A stretch of DNA of 64,000 nucleotides. Source: Labilibaculum antarcticum (GTDB lineage Bacteria; Bacteroidota; Bacteroidia; Bacteroidales; Marinifilaceae). Where the stretch lies: contig NZ_AP018042.1 of assembly GCF_002356295.1 (NCBI RefSeq), positions 2,140,361-2,204,360 on the forward strand, read 5' to 3'. Below are positions 25,727 through 35,312 of the stretch, piece after piece. The position numbers were made by a program, and so were the translations under genes. The notes below the pieces were generated by a model. That model did no database searches. It worked only from the letters and a program-made list of their open reading frames with translations, and was not told the origin of the DNA. The number at the start of each line of letters is the position of its first letter. The stretch's first letter is position 1.

Positions 25727-27043
25727 TTATCTAAAAATTTCACCAAAAATCCCCTCACTAGTTTTATCCACTTTCCTTTTAGTAATTGCTCTTATTAAGA
25801 ATTCTATTAAAAATGACAGGGCTAATACTCCCCCCGATAGTATCAAAATAGTGTATGAATCCTTTATTGAATATATTAAAAATAAAACAATAACACCTAG
25901 TGTAGTTATTAGAGCTAAAACAACAAGTAACTTCGATGCTTTAGTCTTATTTAGCAACTTTAGATGACCCAGATGTGTTATTGCATGAATAAATAACACA
26001 GTAATGGATCCGATTGCCGCAATTTGGAGTAGATCTAAAAATAATATTAAAAATACAGTTAAAACGATACTAATTACAAGGCCTTCTCTGGTTTTTCCAA
26101 TCGGGTTAGCGAAAAAATCTGGAAGTTGTCCATTTCTTGCCATTTGATAAGCAATATTATTGGTAGCAAATAATACGGCATTTATAGAAGAAGAAGTGGC
26201 AAATAAGGCTGCTATCGAGATTATTGTAAAACCAAATACTCCAAACGCGGGTCTGGCAGCTTCTGCAAGTGCATAATCTTTAGCTTCAAGAACTTGATCA
26301 ATTTCGAGATTGCCAAAAACAGCAAATGCCAGCGCAGTATAAATAACCATAGTTATACCAATTGAAATGAAAATGGCTTTAGTCAAGTTTTTTTCCGGAT
26401 TAACAATATCCTCAGCAGTATTCGTAATTACTCTAAATCCTTCGTATGAAAAGAAAGTTAGAGCAATGCTAAACAATATTTTATTGGAAGAAGGATACAA
26501 TGCAGGTGCCATCAGTTCAGGCTTTATATAGATTAAACCCACAATGGCAAAAGTAACTAGTATAATAATGGTTATTATGACTGCTACATTCTGAAATTTA
26601 ACGACTTTTTTAACGCCGAAATATTGGACAATTCCAAGCAACGCGATTATTGATAATGCAAATATATTAGTGTATATCAGCGAACCTTTTAAATTTAATA
26701 AGGCAGCGGAATAACTTCCAAAAGCTTTTCCAAGAAGAGCTAAGGAAATTAATGATACCAGATACAACATGACACTCATCCCGCCGGTAAAAACGTTAAC
26801 ACCAAACGACTGAACTAAATATTCTACTATACCTCCGGCCGCAGGAAAACGTGCTCCTAACTTAGCCAGAGAATATCCACTAATTGCGGCAACAATTCCG
26901 CCCAGAATAAAAGAGATATAAACCGCTTTTCCTGCAATAGCACCAGCTTGCCCCATAAGTGCAAATATTCCGGCTCCAATCATTGAGCCAACTCCTAATC
27001 CAACTGCCGACCATAATCCAATTTTATTTTTTGATCTATCCAT
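25727..27043 (-). CDS. APC-family amino acid permease
   Basis: A 438-residue inner-membrane protein with about 12 hydrophobic helices. The first helix has the APC signature GVGSMIGAGIFALMGQAG, and helix 6 contains TFFSYEGFRVITNTAEDIVNP, a typical substrate-site region of amino acid/polyamine transporters. The C-terminus ends in a charged tail (ITKRKVDKTSEGIFGEIFR). It probably imports an amino acid or exchanges it with a product. Downstream only the decayed pyruvate-oxidase-like fragment remains; upstream a hairpin at 27232-27282 separates it from hflC. Confidence 0.9.
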   Translation of the reverse strand: MDRSKNKIGLWSAVGLGVGSMIGAGIFALMGQAGAIAGKAVYISFILGGIVAAISGYSLAKLGARFPAAGGIVEYLVQSFGVNVFTGGMSVMLYLVSLISLALLGKAFGSYSAALLNLKGSLIYTNIFALSIIALLGIVQYFGVKKVVKFQNVAVIITIIILVTFAIVGLIYIKPELMAPALYPSSNKILFSIALTFFSYEGFRVITNTAEDIVNPEKNLTKAIFISIGITMVIYTALAFAVFGNLEIDQVLEAKDYALAEAARPAFGVFGFTIISIAALFATSSSINAVLFATNNIAYQMARNGQLPDFFANPIGKTREGLVISIVLTVFLILFLDLLQIAAIGSITVLFIHAITHLGHLKLLNKTKASKLLVVLALITTLGVIVLFLIYSIKDSYTILILSGGVLALSFLIEFLIRAITKRKVDKTSEGIFGEIFR

Positions 27044-27231
27044 TCACTAATTTTTGAAAGATATTACTCTCTTGTTAAGTTTTTCATTGAATTCCCTTAC
27101 TATTTCTATCACACGCGGTCACTTATTTCCGGTTTATTCATCAACGGAAATAATAAATGTTGTGGCAGTTATTGATTGTTCAAAGCTGAAAACTCAATAA
27201 TATCAGACATAAATAACAACACGAATTAATT

Positions 27232-27282
27232 TCGTGCCGCCATTCAAAATTGGTAGTAATACAAGTTTAAATGGCGGCACGA
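27232..27282. terminator. Hairpin downstream of hflC
   Basis: TCGTGCCGCCATT and AATGGCGGCACGA are perfect 13-base arms around a 25-base loop. The structure lies just past the hflC stop on the minus strand. The stem is G/C-rich in an A/T-rich gap, so termination is likely, though there is no long U tract. Confidence 0.6.
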
Positions 27283-27289
27283 TAATTCT

Positions 27290-28234
27290 TTACTTCATAC
27301 TTTTTAAATATTTGAAGAGCTCGTTGTCAGTAGATAAGATCACAGTTGTAGTTGTGTCGAATGTTGTTTCGAAAGTTTCCATCGATTTTAAAAAACCGTA
27401 TAATTCGCGGGAAGAAGTTGATTGGTTATATGCTGAAGCATATATTCCAGCAGCTTTGGCATCGGCCTTTCCCTTTATTTCTTCAGCTTTTCTGAAAGCT
27501 TCGGATTGAATTGTTTTTAGTTCTCTTTCTTTCTCTCCATTAATACGTGAAGCTTCACCTTGACCTTCAGACCTGAATTTATCAGCTATGCGAAACCTTT
27601 CACTTTTCATACGCTCGTAAACCTGCGCACTAACTTCCTGCACATAATTAATTCGTTTGAAACGAAAGTCGAGTATAACAATCCCAAGATCCTGGGCTTT
27701 CTCATTGGCAGATAAAAGAATCATACGCTGTAATTCCTGACGTCCGACAGATATCTGGGCAAGCGTATCTGATATCATTTCACCTGTTGCGCCTGAGGAA
27801 GCTGGAACCCTGTTGTGAGAACGTACAGCTTCTTCCAGGTCATGGGCTGCGATGTAATCCCTGGTTTCACCATCCAGAATATCATCCAAACGGGATTGTG
27901 CTCCCCTTTCATTGGTCATCCTTTTAAAGAACTGCAATGGATCTGTGATCTGCCAACGTGCATAGGTATCAACAAATATAAATTTTTTATCTTTTGTTGG
28001 CACTTGGTTTGGCTCCCCATCCCACTCCATATAGCGTTTTTCAAAATAATTGGTTTTTTGTATAAAGGGTGTTTTAAACTTTAGTCCCGGTTCTACCTGA
28101 GCTTCTCCCACAGGTTTTCCAAATTGGGTAATGACTACCTGTTCTGTTTCTTTTACAATATATACACTTTGGGATACTGCTATGAGCACTATTATCGAGG
28201 CGACGAGTAAAAATATAAATTTATTCTTCTTCAT
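27290..28234 (-). CDS. hflC: HflC, SPFH-family modulator of FtsH
   Basis: A 314-residue protein with one N-terminal membrane helix (FIFLLVASIIVLIAVSQSVY) followed by an SPFH/Band 7 domain: VKETEQVVITQFGKPVGEAQ, GLKFKTPFIQK, FVDTYARWQITDPLQFF and RLDDILDGETRDYIAAHDLE. The later part, ERMKSERFRIADKFRSEGQG with EASRINGEKERELKTIQSEA, is the coiled coil seen in HflC. It forms a large periplasmic ring with HflK around the FtsH protease, affecting membrane protein quality control. It is 12 bases behind hflK on the minus strand. Confidence 0.92.
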   Translation of the reverse strand: MKKNKFIFLLVASIIVLIAVSQSVYIVKETEQVVITQFGKPVGEAQVEPGLKFKTPFIQKTNYFEKRYMEWDGEPNQVPTKDKKFIFVDTYARWQITDPLQFFKRMTNERGAQSRLDDILDGETRDYIAAHDLEEAVRSHNRVPASSGATGEMISDTLAQISVGRQELQRMILLSANEKAQDLGIVILDFRFKRINYVQEVSAQVYERMKSERFRIADKFRSEGQGEASRINGEKERELKTIQSEAFRKAEEIKGKADAKAAGIYASAYNQSTSSRELYGFLKSMETFETTFDTTTTVILSTDNELFKYLKSMK

Positions 28235-28246
28235 AATGTCAACGTG

Positions 28247-29218
28247 TTATTTGTTTAATTTCATTTGTAATAAAGGCAATACATTGTTTCCTTTTTCATC
28301 GATAATGATTTTACTGCCCAACTTTGGTAACACAGAACTCATTGTTTCGAGATAAATTCTTCTTTTAGTGACTTCGGGTGCTTTAATGTATTCTGTATAA
28401 ATAGCACTAAAACGGGCCACTTCGCCGAGTGCATTATTCACCCGTTCGGTAGCAAATCCCTCTGCTTGTTGTATTGTTTCCTCTGCCTGTCCACTTGCTT
28501 TGGGTATCACCTTATTATACTCCGATTTTGCCCGGTTAATCAAGGTCGCCCTTTCCTGCTGTGCCTGGTTTACTGCATTAAAAGCGGCTTTTACAGGTTC
28601 GGGCGGATTAACATCTTGCAGTACAACCTGATCGATTTTAATTCCAAGTGAATAGTCCTTGCATATTACGTTGGCAAGCTCTACCATTTTAGTGGCTATT
28701 TCGGTACGCCCTACAGTAAGCACTTCATTCACAGTTCGATCTCCAACAATTTGTCTGAGTACAGCTTCCGAAACATCACGCAATGTATTTTGAGGATTCC
28801 TTACCTTAAATAAATAATTGTAAGCATCATTAATACGGTATTGTACAACCCATTCCACATCTGCAAGGTTAAGATCGCCGGTAAGCATTAAAGACTCATC
28901 TGCGGCGCGAGACCTGCTGTATCGGGAATTAATACCAGACTGTGCTGTTCGGAAACCAAACTCCAGCTTTTGTTGTCTTTCAACAGGTACTTTATACACC
29001 TGTTCCATAAAAGGTATTTTCATGTTAAGCCCTGGTTCAACTTTTTTCACATATTTACCAAAGCGGGTAACGACACCTACTTCTTCGGGTTCAACCTGAA
29101 AAAATGCACTGAATAAAGTCATCAATGAAATAAATACAATGACGATAATATTCCTGTGCTTCACCATTTTTTTCAAAAGAGGTGATTCAATTTCGTTTAT
29201 ATTAAAAATATTTTCCAT
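28247..29218 (-). CDS. hflK: HflK, SPFH-family modulator of FtsH
   Basis: A 323-residue partner of HflC. After a short cytosolic N-terminus there is one membrane helix (IIVIVFISLMTLFSAFF), then the SPFH domain (EPEEVGVVTRFGKYVKKVEP, MKIPFMEQVYKVPVERQQ, EWVVQYRINDAYNYLF) with RDVSEAVLRQIVGDRTVNEV and the coiled coil VNQAQQERATLINRAKSEYN. It is shorter at the N-terminus than E. coli HflK, lacking the Gly-rich leader, as is common in Bacteroidota. With hflC it forms a two-gene operon. Confidence 0.92.
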   Translation of the reverse strand: MENIFNINEIESPLLKKMVKHRNIIVIVFISLMTLFSAFFQVEPEEVGVVTRFGKYVKKVEPGLNMKIPFMEQVYKVPVERQQKLEFGFRTAQSGINSRYSRSRAADESLMLTGDLNLADVEWVVQYRINDAYNYLFKVRNPQNTLRDVSEAVLRQIVGDRTVNEVLTVGRTEIATKMVELANVICKDYSLGIKIDQVVLQDVNPPEPVKAAFNAVNQAQQERATLINRAKSEYNKVIPKASGQAEETIQQAEGFATERVNNALGEVARFSAIYTEYIKAPEVTKRRIYLETMSSVLPKLGSKIIIDEKGNNVLPLLQMKLNK

Positions 29219-29825
29219 TTGTTAAAAAAATTTGATTTGCATTTAATTCATTCGTAAAGGCTTGTGATTTTAAGATATTACTTTGATCTAAAATTATTGA
29301 TTGTATATCTCTAATTTTCCCTCCATTTTTTATTGTTTGATGCTTACCAGCTTCATTCAGAATACATCATCTCACTTTTGATGGTATCTGCTATTTCTGC
29401 AAATTTACCATTCACCAAGATTTCTGCTTATTTCTTGACAATAAAAGCAAAAAAAAAAAGGACAGATAAAAGGATAGCAAAAAGTGCTGGAATTGAGGAC
29501 AAAAACAAATTAAAATCAAAGGTGAAATCTAAAATCTCTCCTTTATATATAAGCAGCCAATAAATAGTAAGCCTGCTCAAAAAGATTTTCAGCTTACTCC
29601 ATCATTTAACTTTCTGTCCAATGGAAACACCATTTCGCGTGGCTTTTTTATATGTCTTCTTTTGCTATTTGCCTTTGGTAAGCAGCAAGGTGAGTGTCAA
29701 CCAATCATGTATTCCGCCCCGATAATACAATATCTTTTCGGGGGGAATAACCAATCGGCAACAAATTAGGGATAACAAAGGGGGTGTAACAGGCCACTAT
29801 GTGACCCTACAAGCGGAACAGCCTT
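29219..29825. other. Intergenic region upstream of hflK
   Basis: I do not support a gene here; the plus-strand frame at 29333-29563 is rich in Lys and Ser and has no recognisable features. Bases 29565-29625 resemble 22365-22415 (shared TTTTC-GCTTACTCCAT-ATTTAA pattern). A G/C-rich inverted pair CCCCGA/TCGGGG sits at 29720-29745. The hflK promoter should lie near 29219-29330. Confidence 0.45.
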
Positions 29826-30212
29826 TTACAATGCGTTTATTACTCTTTCCAGTTTTTGGGTGATTTCTTTGGCAAGGCCGGCTAAGGCGTCATTTTCGAC
29901 AGCTTGCATCGACGCAATTGGATTAACCGCAGCGACTTCGGCTTTCCCATTTTCCAGTTCCTGAACAATTACATTGCAAGGAAGCATGGTTCCAATTTTA
30001 TCTTCGGCTTGAAGGGCTTCGTAGGCTTTTAATGGATTGCATGCCCCAAGTATTTTATACTTTCTGAAATCAACATTCAATTTTTCTTTTAATTTTTCGT
30101 GGATGTCAATTTCTGATAATACACCAAACCCTTCTTTTTTAAGTTCTTCTGTTACTTTTTCAACTGCTTTGTCGAAGGTGTAATCTGTGGTTTTTGCAAT
30201 GTAGTATTTCAT
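29826..30212 (-). CDS. DUF302-domain protein
   Basis: A 128-residue protein matching DUF302: YYIAKTTDYTFDKAVEKVTE, GFGVLSEIDIHEKLKEKL, then YKILGACNPLKAYEALQAED and GTMLPCNVIVQELENGK, ending with MQAVENDALAGLAKEIT. The conserved C-N-P and L-P-C-N segments are the family hallmark. No signal peptide is present. Members bind small ligands or heme-like groups in some studies, but the biochemical role is not established. It is a single gene with no obvious partner. Confidence 0.9.
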   Translation of the reverse strand: MKYYIAKTTDYTFDKAVEKVTEELKKEGFGVLSEIDIHEKLKEKLNVDFRKYKILGACNPLKAYEALQAEDKIGTMLPCNVIVQELENGKAEVAAVNPIASMQAVENDALAGLAKEITQKLERVINAL

Positions 30213-30396
30213 GATATCTTGAAATTTAATTAATTACACCCCAAAATTACACAAGTTATACCGGAAGGTGTTACATAATTCTTTAAATAATTTACATCAT
30301 TCAAACTTCTTATATTATACCATTTAAATTTTAAAACAGTTAAGGTATAATTCCGCAATCTTTTGACTTATGAAGCTTTCAAATTACAGTAAACGT

Positions 30397-30440
30397 GAAA
30401 TGGCTGTAAGGCTTCGTTTCCAAAACCTTACAGCCATTTC
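30397..30440. terminator. Strong hairpin downstream of the flavoprotein gene
   Basis: GAAATGGCTGTAAGG pairs perfectly with CCTTACAGCCATTTC over 15 bases with a 14-base loop. It lies 30 bases past the stop of the minus-strand gene at 30470 and likely ends its transcript. Confidence 0.65.
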
Positions 30441-30469
30441 TTGTGCCATCTATTGTGGCATTGTTGTTT

Positions 30470-31114
30470 TTATTTTAAACTTTGTGCTAGTTTTATACCA
30501 AGGTCGAATGCTTTATCCATTATCTCTTCTTGTTTTTTTACAGCTCCTTTTTCAAAGGCTTTAAAAACAGGCAATACTCCAACAATTTCGAAGCCCAAAG
30601 CTTCTATAGGTCTACTCATTGCTTCTATAGCGAATCCCATATCTGCCAAATCCTTTTGTTCACAAATAGCAGCAATAACTACTTTCCTTTTTTGATTTGC
30701 AAGTCTTGAACTCCAATCACGTGGTCTTGTGTTGTTGTCAAATTCATAAAAGCAGTATAATCTATCTATAAAAGCTTTCATCCATGAGGTTATGTTGTAA
30801 TTGTGAACCGGAGATGCCAAAATCAATCCTTGTGATTCCAAAATGCTAGGGTACAATAATGACATTCCATCATTTATCATGGTGCACACTTTATCCTTTC
30901 TGCACTTTTCACAGCCAATGCAACCTTTAAAATCGATACTGCCTAGATTAATATTTTCACAATCGATTTGTTCTGCAGTAAGACCAGCTACAATTTGTTT
31001 TATTATGATATCGGTGTTGCCTCCTTTCCTTGGACTTCCTCCTATGGCTAAGACTTTTGGTAATGGATTTTCTATATTCTCAGCCTTTTTCATCAATTCT
31101 TCAAAATAAATCAT
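30470..31114 (-). CDS. NADPH-dependent FMN reductase / iron-sulfur flavoprotein
   Basis: A 214-residue flavodoxin-like protein. The FMN phosphate loop is GGSPRKGGNTDIIIKQIV near residue 25, followed by a compact cysteine motif DFKGCIGCEKCRKDKVC (C-x2-C-x2-C-x4-C) near residue 65, typical of archaeal-type iron-sulfur flavoproteins (Isf) and related NADPH-dependent FMN reductases. The segment ILASPVHNYNITSWMKAF completes the flavin site. A cytosolic electron-transfer role to an unknown acceptor is expected. A strong hairpin follows the stop codon. Confidence 0.9.
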   Translation of the reverse strand: MIYFEELMKKAENIENPLPKVLAIGGSPRKGGNTDIIIKQIVAGLTAEQIDCENINLGSIDFKGCIGCEKCRKDKVCTMINDGMSLLYPSILESQGLILASPVHNYNITSWMKAFIDRLYCFYEFDNNTRPRDWSSRLANQKRKVVIAAICEQKDLADMGFAIEAMSRPIEALGFEIVGVLPVFKAFEKGAVKKQEEIMDKAFDLGIKLAQSLK

Positions 31115-31418
31115 ATTCGCTCTTTAATTTTCCAAGTTTAAAACCTGTAAAAGTAATGCTATTCGATTAGAAATATAACTTCTGGTAATTACTACTGTTT
31201 TTCAGCTTTTAAAGCCTTGCTAACTGCAGTATCCCTGTCGTAAAAATCATTTCTAAATTGAATGATTCCTTCCTTATTTCATTTATTTCAAATCCCTCAT
31301 CAAAAGCTGTGAATGTTAGAATGATGAAAAGACTAACTATTGCAAGAATATTGAGGATGTTAAATACTCTTCGCTATTTCAATAAATAAACAGACATGTT
31401 CAGTTTGAGATCGTACCT

Positions 31419-32429
31419 TTATTTACCCTTCTTCTTATTAACGGGTTTTGTTTTCGATTCTGTTTCAGGAAGTTGGGTTTTTGAGAAACCGGATAAGTCA
31501 ATTTTTGAATAGTCAAGCATTTCCATTTTTGAAAAATCCGGAAGTTTTAATTCAAAATTACTGATGTTATGTGTCGGAAGTTTTAATATTTCATTAAGAT
31601 TGGTTTCCAACTGTTTAGCTATCTGTGGTTTTAATTCCAATTCCTTTATTTTCTCCTTTAAATCATTAATTATTAAAATCTGCTTTTCAACAGCCTCTTT
31701 AGACTCTTTATCTCTGCTATCAAGTTCTTTTTTAAGATATTGTACATATGAACCCATTTCATCTGCATTTCCTGATAGTCTATTAAACATTACAAGAAAT
31801 TGACTTAAAAGCTGATTGTCTTTGTAGTAAGGGTACCTGATTTTATGGTCAATTTCACTCCAGCCCTCTTCGAATATAGTTCTTACCTGAACTTCAGAGA
31901 TATATGTTGTTTTATCCGGACTTGTTTCAACCAGGTAATGTACCGATCGATAGCCAAATGGATGCTCTTTAACTTCGCAGCCAAACTTTTTAAACACTTC
32001 AATGTGTTCTGAAGAATCGCCCTTGCGATAATATGCAATAGGCTTTATTTGTAAATTCCAGTTGGCTGTAATAAAGTGATGGATGTTTACCCAGTCTTCC
32101 TTAAATAAATGCAGTGCTCTTAATCCAATTAAATCCGTTATTTCTGTTCTGTAATTATTTATATCAATTACACGTTCAGGTTCTTCAATTTTCTTGCGAA
32201 TTATTTTTTCAATTAAATGAGTTGGGTTTTTTATCCGAAACCTTACAGAATGAATTGTTTTAACATGATGAAATGCTTCAATTAAAGAATTCGCATGTGG
32301 TGAGAGTTCTTTTTGAAATAACTCATAATCTTCTTTAATCTTAACAAGATTGTCCCAATCCAAACCAGTTGATTCAAAATCTGATTGAGAAAAATTAAAA
32401 TGCTCTAAAAAATCTGTTAAATCTCCCAT
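31419..32429 (-). CDS. RelA/SpoT-domain alarmone synthetase without hydrolase domain
   Basis: A 336-residue protein. After a short helical N-terminus comes a (p)ppGpp synthetase domain: KTIHSVRFRIKNP, NNYRTEITDLIGLRAL, the substrate loop FGYRSVHYLVETS and the catalytic region EVQVRTIFEEGWSEIDHKIR. There is no HD hydrolase, TGS or ACT domain, so it is a small-alarmone-synthetase-type enzyme, somewhat longer than usual because of a coiled coil (LDSRDKESKEAVEKQILIIN) and a repetitive tail with three F/Y-S-K phrases. It makes (p)ppGpp or pGpp from GTP/GDP and ATP. A copy of the intergenic element lies upstream. Confidence 0.88.
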   Translation of the reverse strand: MGDLTDFLEHFNFSQSDFESTGLDWDNLVKIKEDYELFQKELSPHANSLIEAFHHVKTIHSVRFRIKNPTHLIEKIIRKKIEEPERVIDINNYRTEITDLIGLRALHLFKEDWVNIHHFITANWNLQIKPIAYYRKGDSSEHIEVFKKFGCEVKEHPFGYRSVHYLVETSPDKTTYISEVQVRTIFEEGWSEIDHKIRYPYYKDNQLLSQFLVMFNRLSGNADEMGSYVQYLKKELDSRDKESKEAVEKQILIINDLKEKIKELELKPQIAKQLETNLNEILKLPTHNISNFELKLPDFSKMEMLDYSKIDLSGFSKTQLPETESKTKPVNKKKGK

Positions 32430-32754
32430 TCTATTAAAGGTGTGTCTGTTTATTACCTATGGCACTCAACCTAAAAGAGTTTTATCTGCCCATATGGGGC
32501 AGTAATGTGCACCTATTATGATAATCATTTTAAGTATCATCTATAAAGAGGCAGTATTATTCTTACTAAAGTATTAAATCTAAACTAAAATTCATGCAGT
32601 AAAAACCTTACAACTTACTTTATGCACGTAAAATACATTTTAAGAAGGTCGATATCTTACTAATGAGATAATCTGAATAGTGAATTTAAGGGCTGCCTGT
32701 TTTAGGGAATAAACAAGCAGCAGTTGCACGATCGCACAATCTTAATTGCCGGAC
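32430..32754. repeat. Intergenic region with an element copy
   Basis: No gene. Bases 32517-32700 are a diverged copy of the roughly 190-base intergenic element, sharing the run TTACTAAAGTATTAAATCTAAACTA with the copy upstream of the Big_2 lipoprotein. It lies between the alarmone synthetase start and the Crp/Fnr gene end and ends without the usual terminator hairpin. Confidence 0.65.
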
Positions 32755-33345
32755 TTAATGGGAAATGGGCTCCTCATTTTCCAATTCTTTTCTTAGTCGG
32801 CTGATGGTAACGGGTGATACGCCCAAGTAGGATGCGATATCTTTTAAGGGGACTCTTTTTTTCACATTCAGGTTATTCCCTATTAAGCTGAGGTATTTTT
32901 CTTTAGCGCTTAGGGCCTTATATTCGTCCAATTCCTTTACGGTTTTTACAAAAACATTCTCGATAAAGCAACGACCCCAGTTTGCCCAATCGCAATAATC
33001 CGAATACAAAGCTTTCACATGGCTGATTTTCACCCTGTAAAACAGACTGTCTTCAATCAACTCGGTGGTTTCGTGCATGTACGACATATTGATATATGAA
33101 TTTAAAGAAAAACAGATATCACCTTCGAAACCAAACCAGACCACCTGTTTGTTTCCTTTTTCGTCGATATAATGATTCTTTACAGCGCCTTTTTCAATAA
33201 AAAACAAATAGGGCGACGGGCTATGTTCCTGTATTAAAACCTCTCCTTTCTTCATGCGGAATGCTTCCATCTCATCAATGATAAGATTTTTGCTTTGGTT
33301 GGATAGCTTATAATACCTATCGATGGCAGACAATGCATTTCTCAT
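32755..33345 (-). CDS. Crp/Fnr-family transcriptional regulator
   Basis: The frame is open to 33477, but I choose the ATG at 33345, giving 196 residues beginning MRNALSAIDRYYKLSNQS; the upstream 44 residues are hydrophobic and unlike the family. An N-terminal cyclic-nucleotide-binding-type jelly roll (MKKGEVLIQEHSPSPYLFFI, EGDICFSLNSYI) is followed by a C-terminal helix-turn-helix whose recognition helix is in ASYLGVSPVTISRLRKEL. No cysteine cluster for an FNR iron-sulfur centre is evident. It is divergent from the MATE gene, a common arrangement for a regulator and its target. Confidence 0.88.
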   Translation of the reverse strand: MRNALSAIDRYYKLSNQSKNLIIDEMEAFRMKKGEVLIQEHSPSPYLFFIEKGAVKNHYIDEKGNKQVVWFGFEGDICFSLNSYINMSYMHETTELIEDSLFYRVKISHVKALYSDYCDWANWGRCFIENVFVKTVKELDEYKALSAKEKYLSLIGNNLNVKKRVPLKDIASYLGVSPVTISRLRKELENEEPISH

Positions 33346-33681
33346 AAAAATATTTTTTGATTCGGACTTAACAAATGTAAAGCAAAATGCCATTAGACTG
33401 AAATATATTTGCAGGCAGAAAATCAGAATATAGAAATATAACGACTTCACTTGCACCCGGTTTTTGTTTTGCCACATTTCCCGCCTTGAAATCCGAAACG
33501 AAAGTTTCGAAAAGAGTACAAAACAAAGGATGCAGGCAGTAGGAAAAGGTCTCGTTTTATTCCCATTTCATTTATTAACAACATCTGTATTTCAATACTA
33601 AGAAATCAGACTATCGGCGCACAAATATTGCTGGTGGTTGAGCTTCTTTATTGGAATATGCATGTCAATTTTAGACTCATT
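33346..33681. promoter_or_regulatory. Divergent promoter region between Crp/Fnr regulator and MATE transporter
   Basis: No separate gene is supported, although both flanking frames stay open into it. It holds the promoters of both genes. A short stable hairpin CGAAAC-GAAA-GTTTCG lies at 33494-33509. No clear Crp-type palindrome was found. Confidence 0.5.
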
Positions 33682-35019
33682 ATGAAATTTTGGAAGCAAG
33701 AGGCCGGTGAATACAAAAAAACACTTTCGCTGAGTATTCCTGTGATTATAGCACAGGCAGGACAAATTACAGTAGTACTAATCGACAATATAATGATTGG
33801 CCAATTGGGTACAATCCCTTTTGCTGCAGCATCCTTTACAAATACCTTATTTAGTCTGGTTTTGATATTTGGGATGGGCTATTCTTTTGCTTTAACTCCA
33901 TTAATTGGTAAAAGTTGGGGCGAAAAAGATTATGATTCGATTGGGGCCTGGATTAAAAATGGAATACTCGCCAATGCCTTTATGGGCGTGGCATTAGCAT
34001 TGCTATTGCTTATTCTGTATGTGCTTATTCCGTATATGGGGCAACCAGAATCTATAATTGACTCGTCGAGAAATTATTTGGCCATACTTATCACCTCGGT
34101 TATTCCGATGATGGTATTTTATGGCTACAAACAATTTGCCGAAGGTGTAGGCGATACTAAAACGGCCATGAAGATTATGCTTTGGGCGAATGTAATAAAC
34201 ACGCTGGGTAACTATGTGTTTATGTATGGCAAATTTGGGGCTCCCGAAATGGGATTGACTGGCGCAGGTATTGGAACCTTATTGGCTAGAATATTTATGG
34301 CTCTCGCTTTTATAGTTCTCTTCTATAAAAATCGGAAATACAAGCTGTTTGTGAAACTATACCAGCAAAGTGCTTTCTGTTGGGACAGATTTGTGCAAAT
34401 AGTAAAACTAGGAATCCCTTTGGGCGGGCAAATTGTAATGGAAGCCAGTGCATTTGGATTGTGTGCCATTATGATGGGCTGGCTTACTGAAGTCGACCTG
34501 GCTGCTCACCAAATAGCCATCACCCTATCTACTTTAGGATTCATGATATATCAAGGCTTAGGAGCAGGCACAACCATACGTGTGAGCCATTATAAAGGGG
34601 CAGATAATAAGGAGGGAATTAGTAGAGCTACTAAAACAGCCATGAATTTAATGTACCTCTATTCTGCTGTAATTGTTATTCTATTTATTGGCGGTCGTCA
34701 TCTGCTGCCCCTCCTGTTTACCAGGGATATCACAGTAATAAATCTGGCAGCACAAATGCTTATTGTTTGCAGTATCTTCCAAGTTTTAGATGGAATACAA
34801 ATTATACTTGCAGGAACATTAAGAGGTTTTGCCGATGCCAGAATCCCTGCCCTCATCACCTTTATCTCCTATTTCCTTATATCCATTCCATTTAGTTACC
34901 TATCTGCTTTTAAATGGGGATTTGGAGCTGTGGGTATTTGGTTCGGGTTTCCTGTGGGCTTGCTAGTTTGTTCTACCCTTTTCCAAATTCGATATAAATA
35001 CATCCTGAAAAAGATTTAA
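33682..35019 (+). CDS. MATE-family multidrug exporter
   Basis: I use the ATG at 33682 (445 residues, MKFWKQEAGEYKK) in place of the TTG at 33628. Twelve hydrophobic helices in two homologous halves; the first contains LSIPVIIAQAGQITVVLIDN and IGQLGTIPFAAAS, the second LGIPLGGQIVMEASAFGLCA with DLAAHQIAI, all typical of MATE antiporters. It exports drugs or metabolites across the inner membrane using Na+ or H+. The divergently transcribed Crp/Fnr gene is a candidate regulator. The following 293-base gap holds a degenerate copy of the terminator-type repeat at 35083-35106. Confidence 0.92.
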   Translation: MKFWKQEAGEYKKTLSLSIPVIIAQAGQITVVLIDNIMIGQLGTIPFAAASFTNTLFSLVLIFGMGYSFALTPLIGKSWGEKDYDSIGAWIKNGILANAFMGVALALLLLILYVLIPYMGQPESIIDSSRNYLAILITSVIPMMVFYGYKQFAEGVGDTKTAMKIMLWANVINTLGNYVFMYGKFGAPEMGLTGAGIGTLLARIFMALAFIVLFYKNRKYKLFVKLYQQSAFCWDRFVQIVKLGIPLGGQIVMEASAFGLCAIMMGWLTEVDLAAHQIAITLSTLGFMIYQGLGAGTTIRVSHYKGADNKEGISRATKTAMNLMYLYSAVIVILFIGGRHLLPLLFTRDITVINLAAQMLIVCSIFQVLDGIQIILAGTLRGFADARIPALITFISYFLISIPFSYLSAFKWGFGAVGIWFGFPVGLLVCSTLFQIRYKYILKKI

Positions 35020-35312
35020 TCGAAACCGGTTTTTAATCTTTACAATGACACAAGCCTAGAGAGAGCTTGTGATCTAAAAAACAAGAAATGCACTTACGCG
35101 GATTTCCAGAACAGCCCTAACTGAACCCAATTAAATATTCATCGATAATAGGGTTTAACGGTTTGAATGTAATTTGTGCTGACTTTGAAAGACAAATCGT
35201 TCAATAAACACCTAGGTCTGTTTATCAGTAATCAAGTTCAATATCATACTATAATTCACCAAACCATATGCATTGCAAGCGCCATATGCCTTATGTATTG
35301 CTGCTTAAAAAT

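Noticed and set aside
29333-29563. A 76-residue plus-strand frame upstream of hflK
   Set aside because: Low-complexity Lys/Ser-rich composition, no recognisable motif, and it lies in a promoter region.
33346-33477. N-terminal extension of the Crp/Fnr regulator as a membrane segment
   Set aside because: The hydrophobic part comes from A/T-rich promoter DNA; the ATG at 33345 gives a normal family length.
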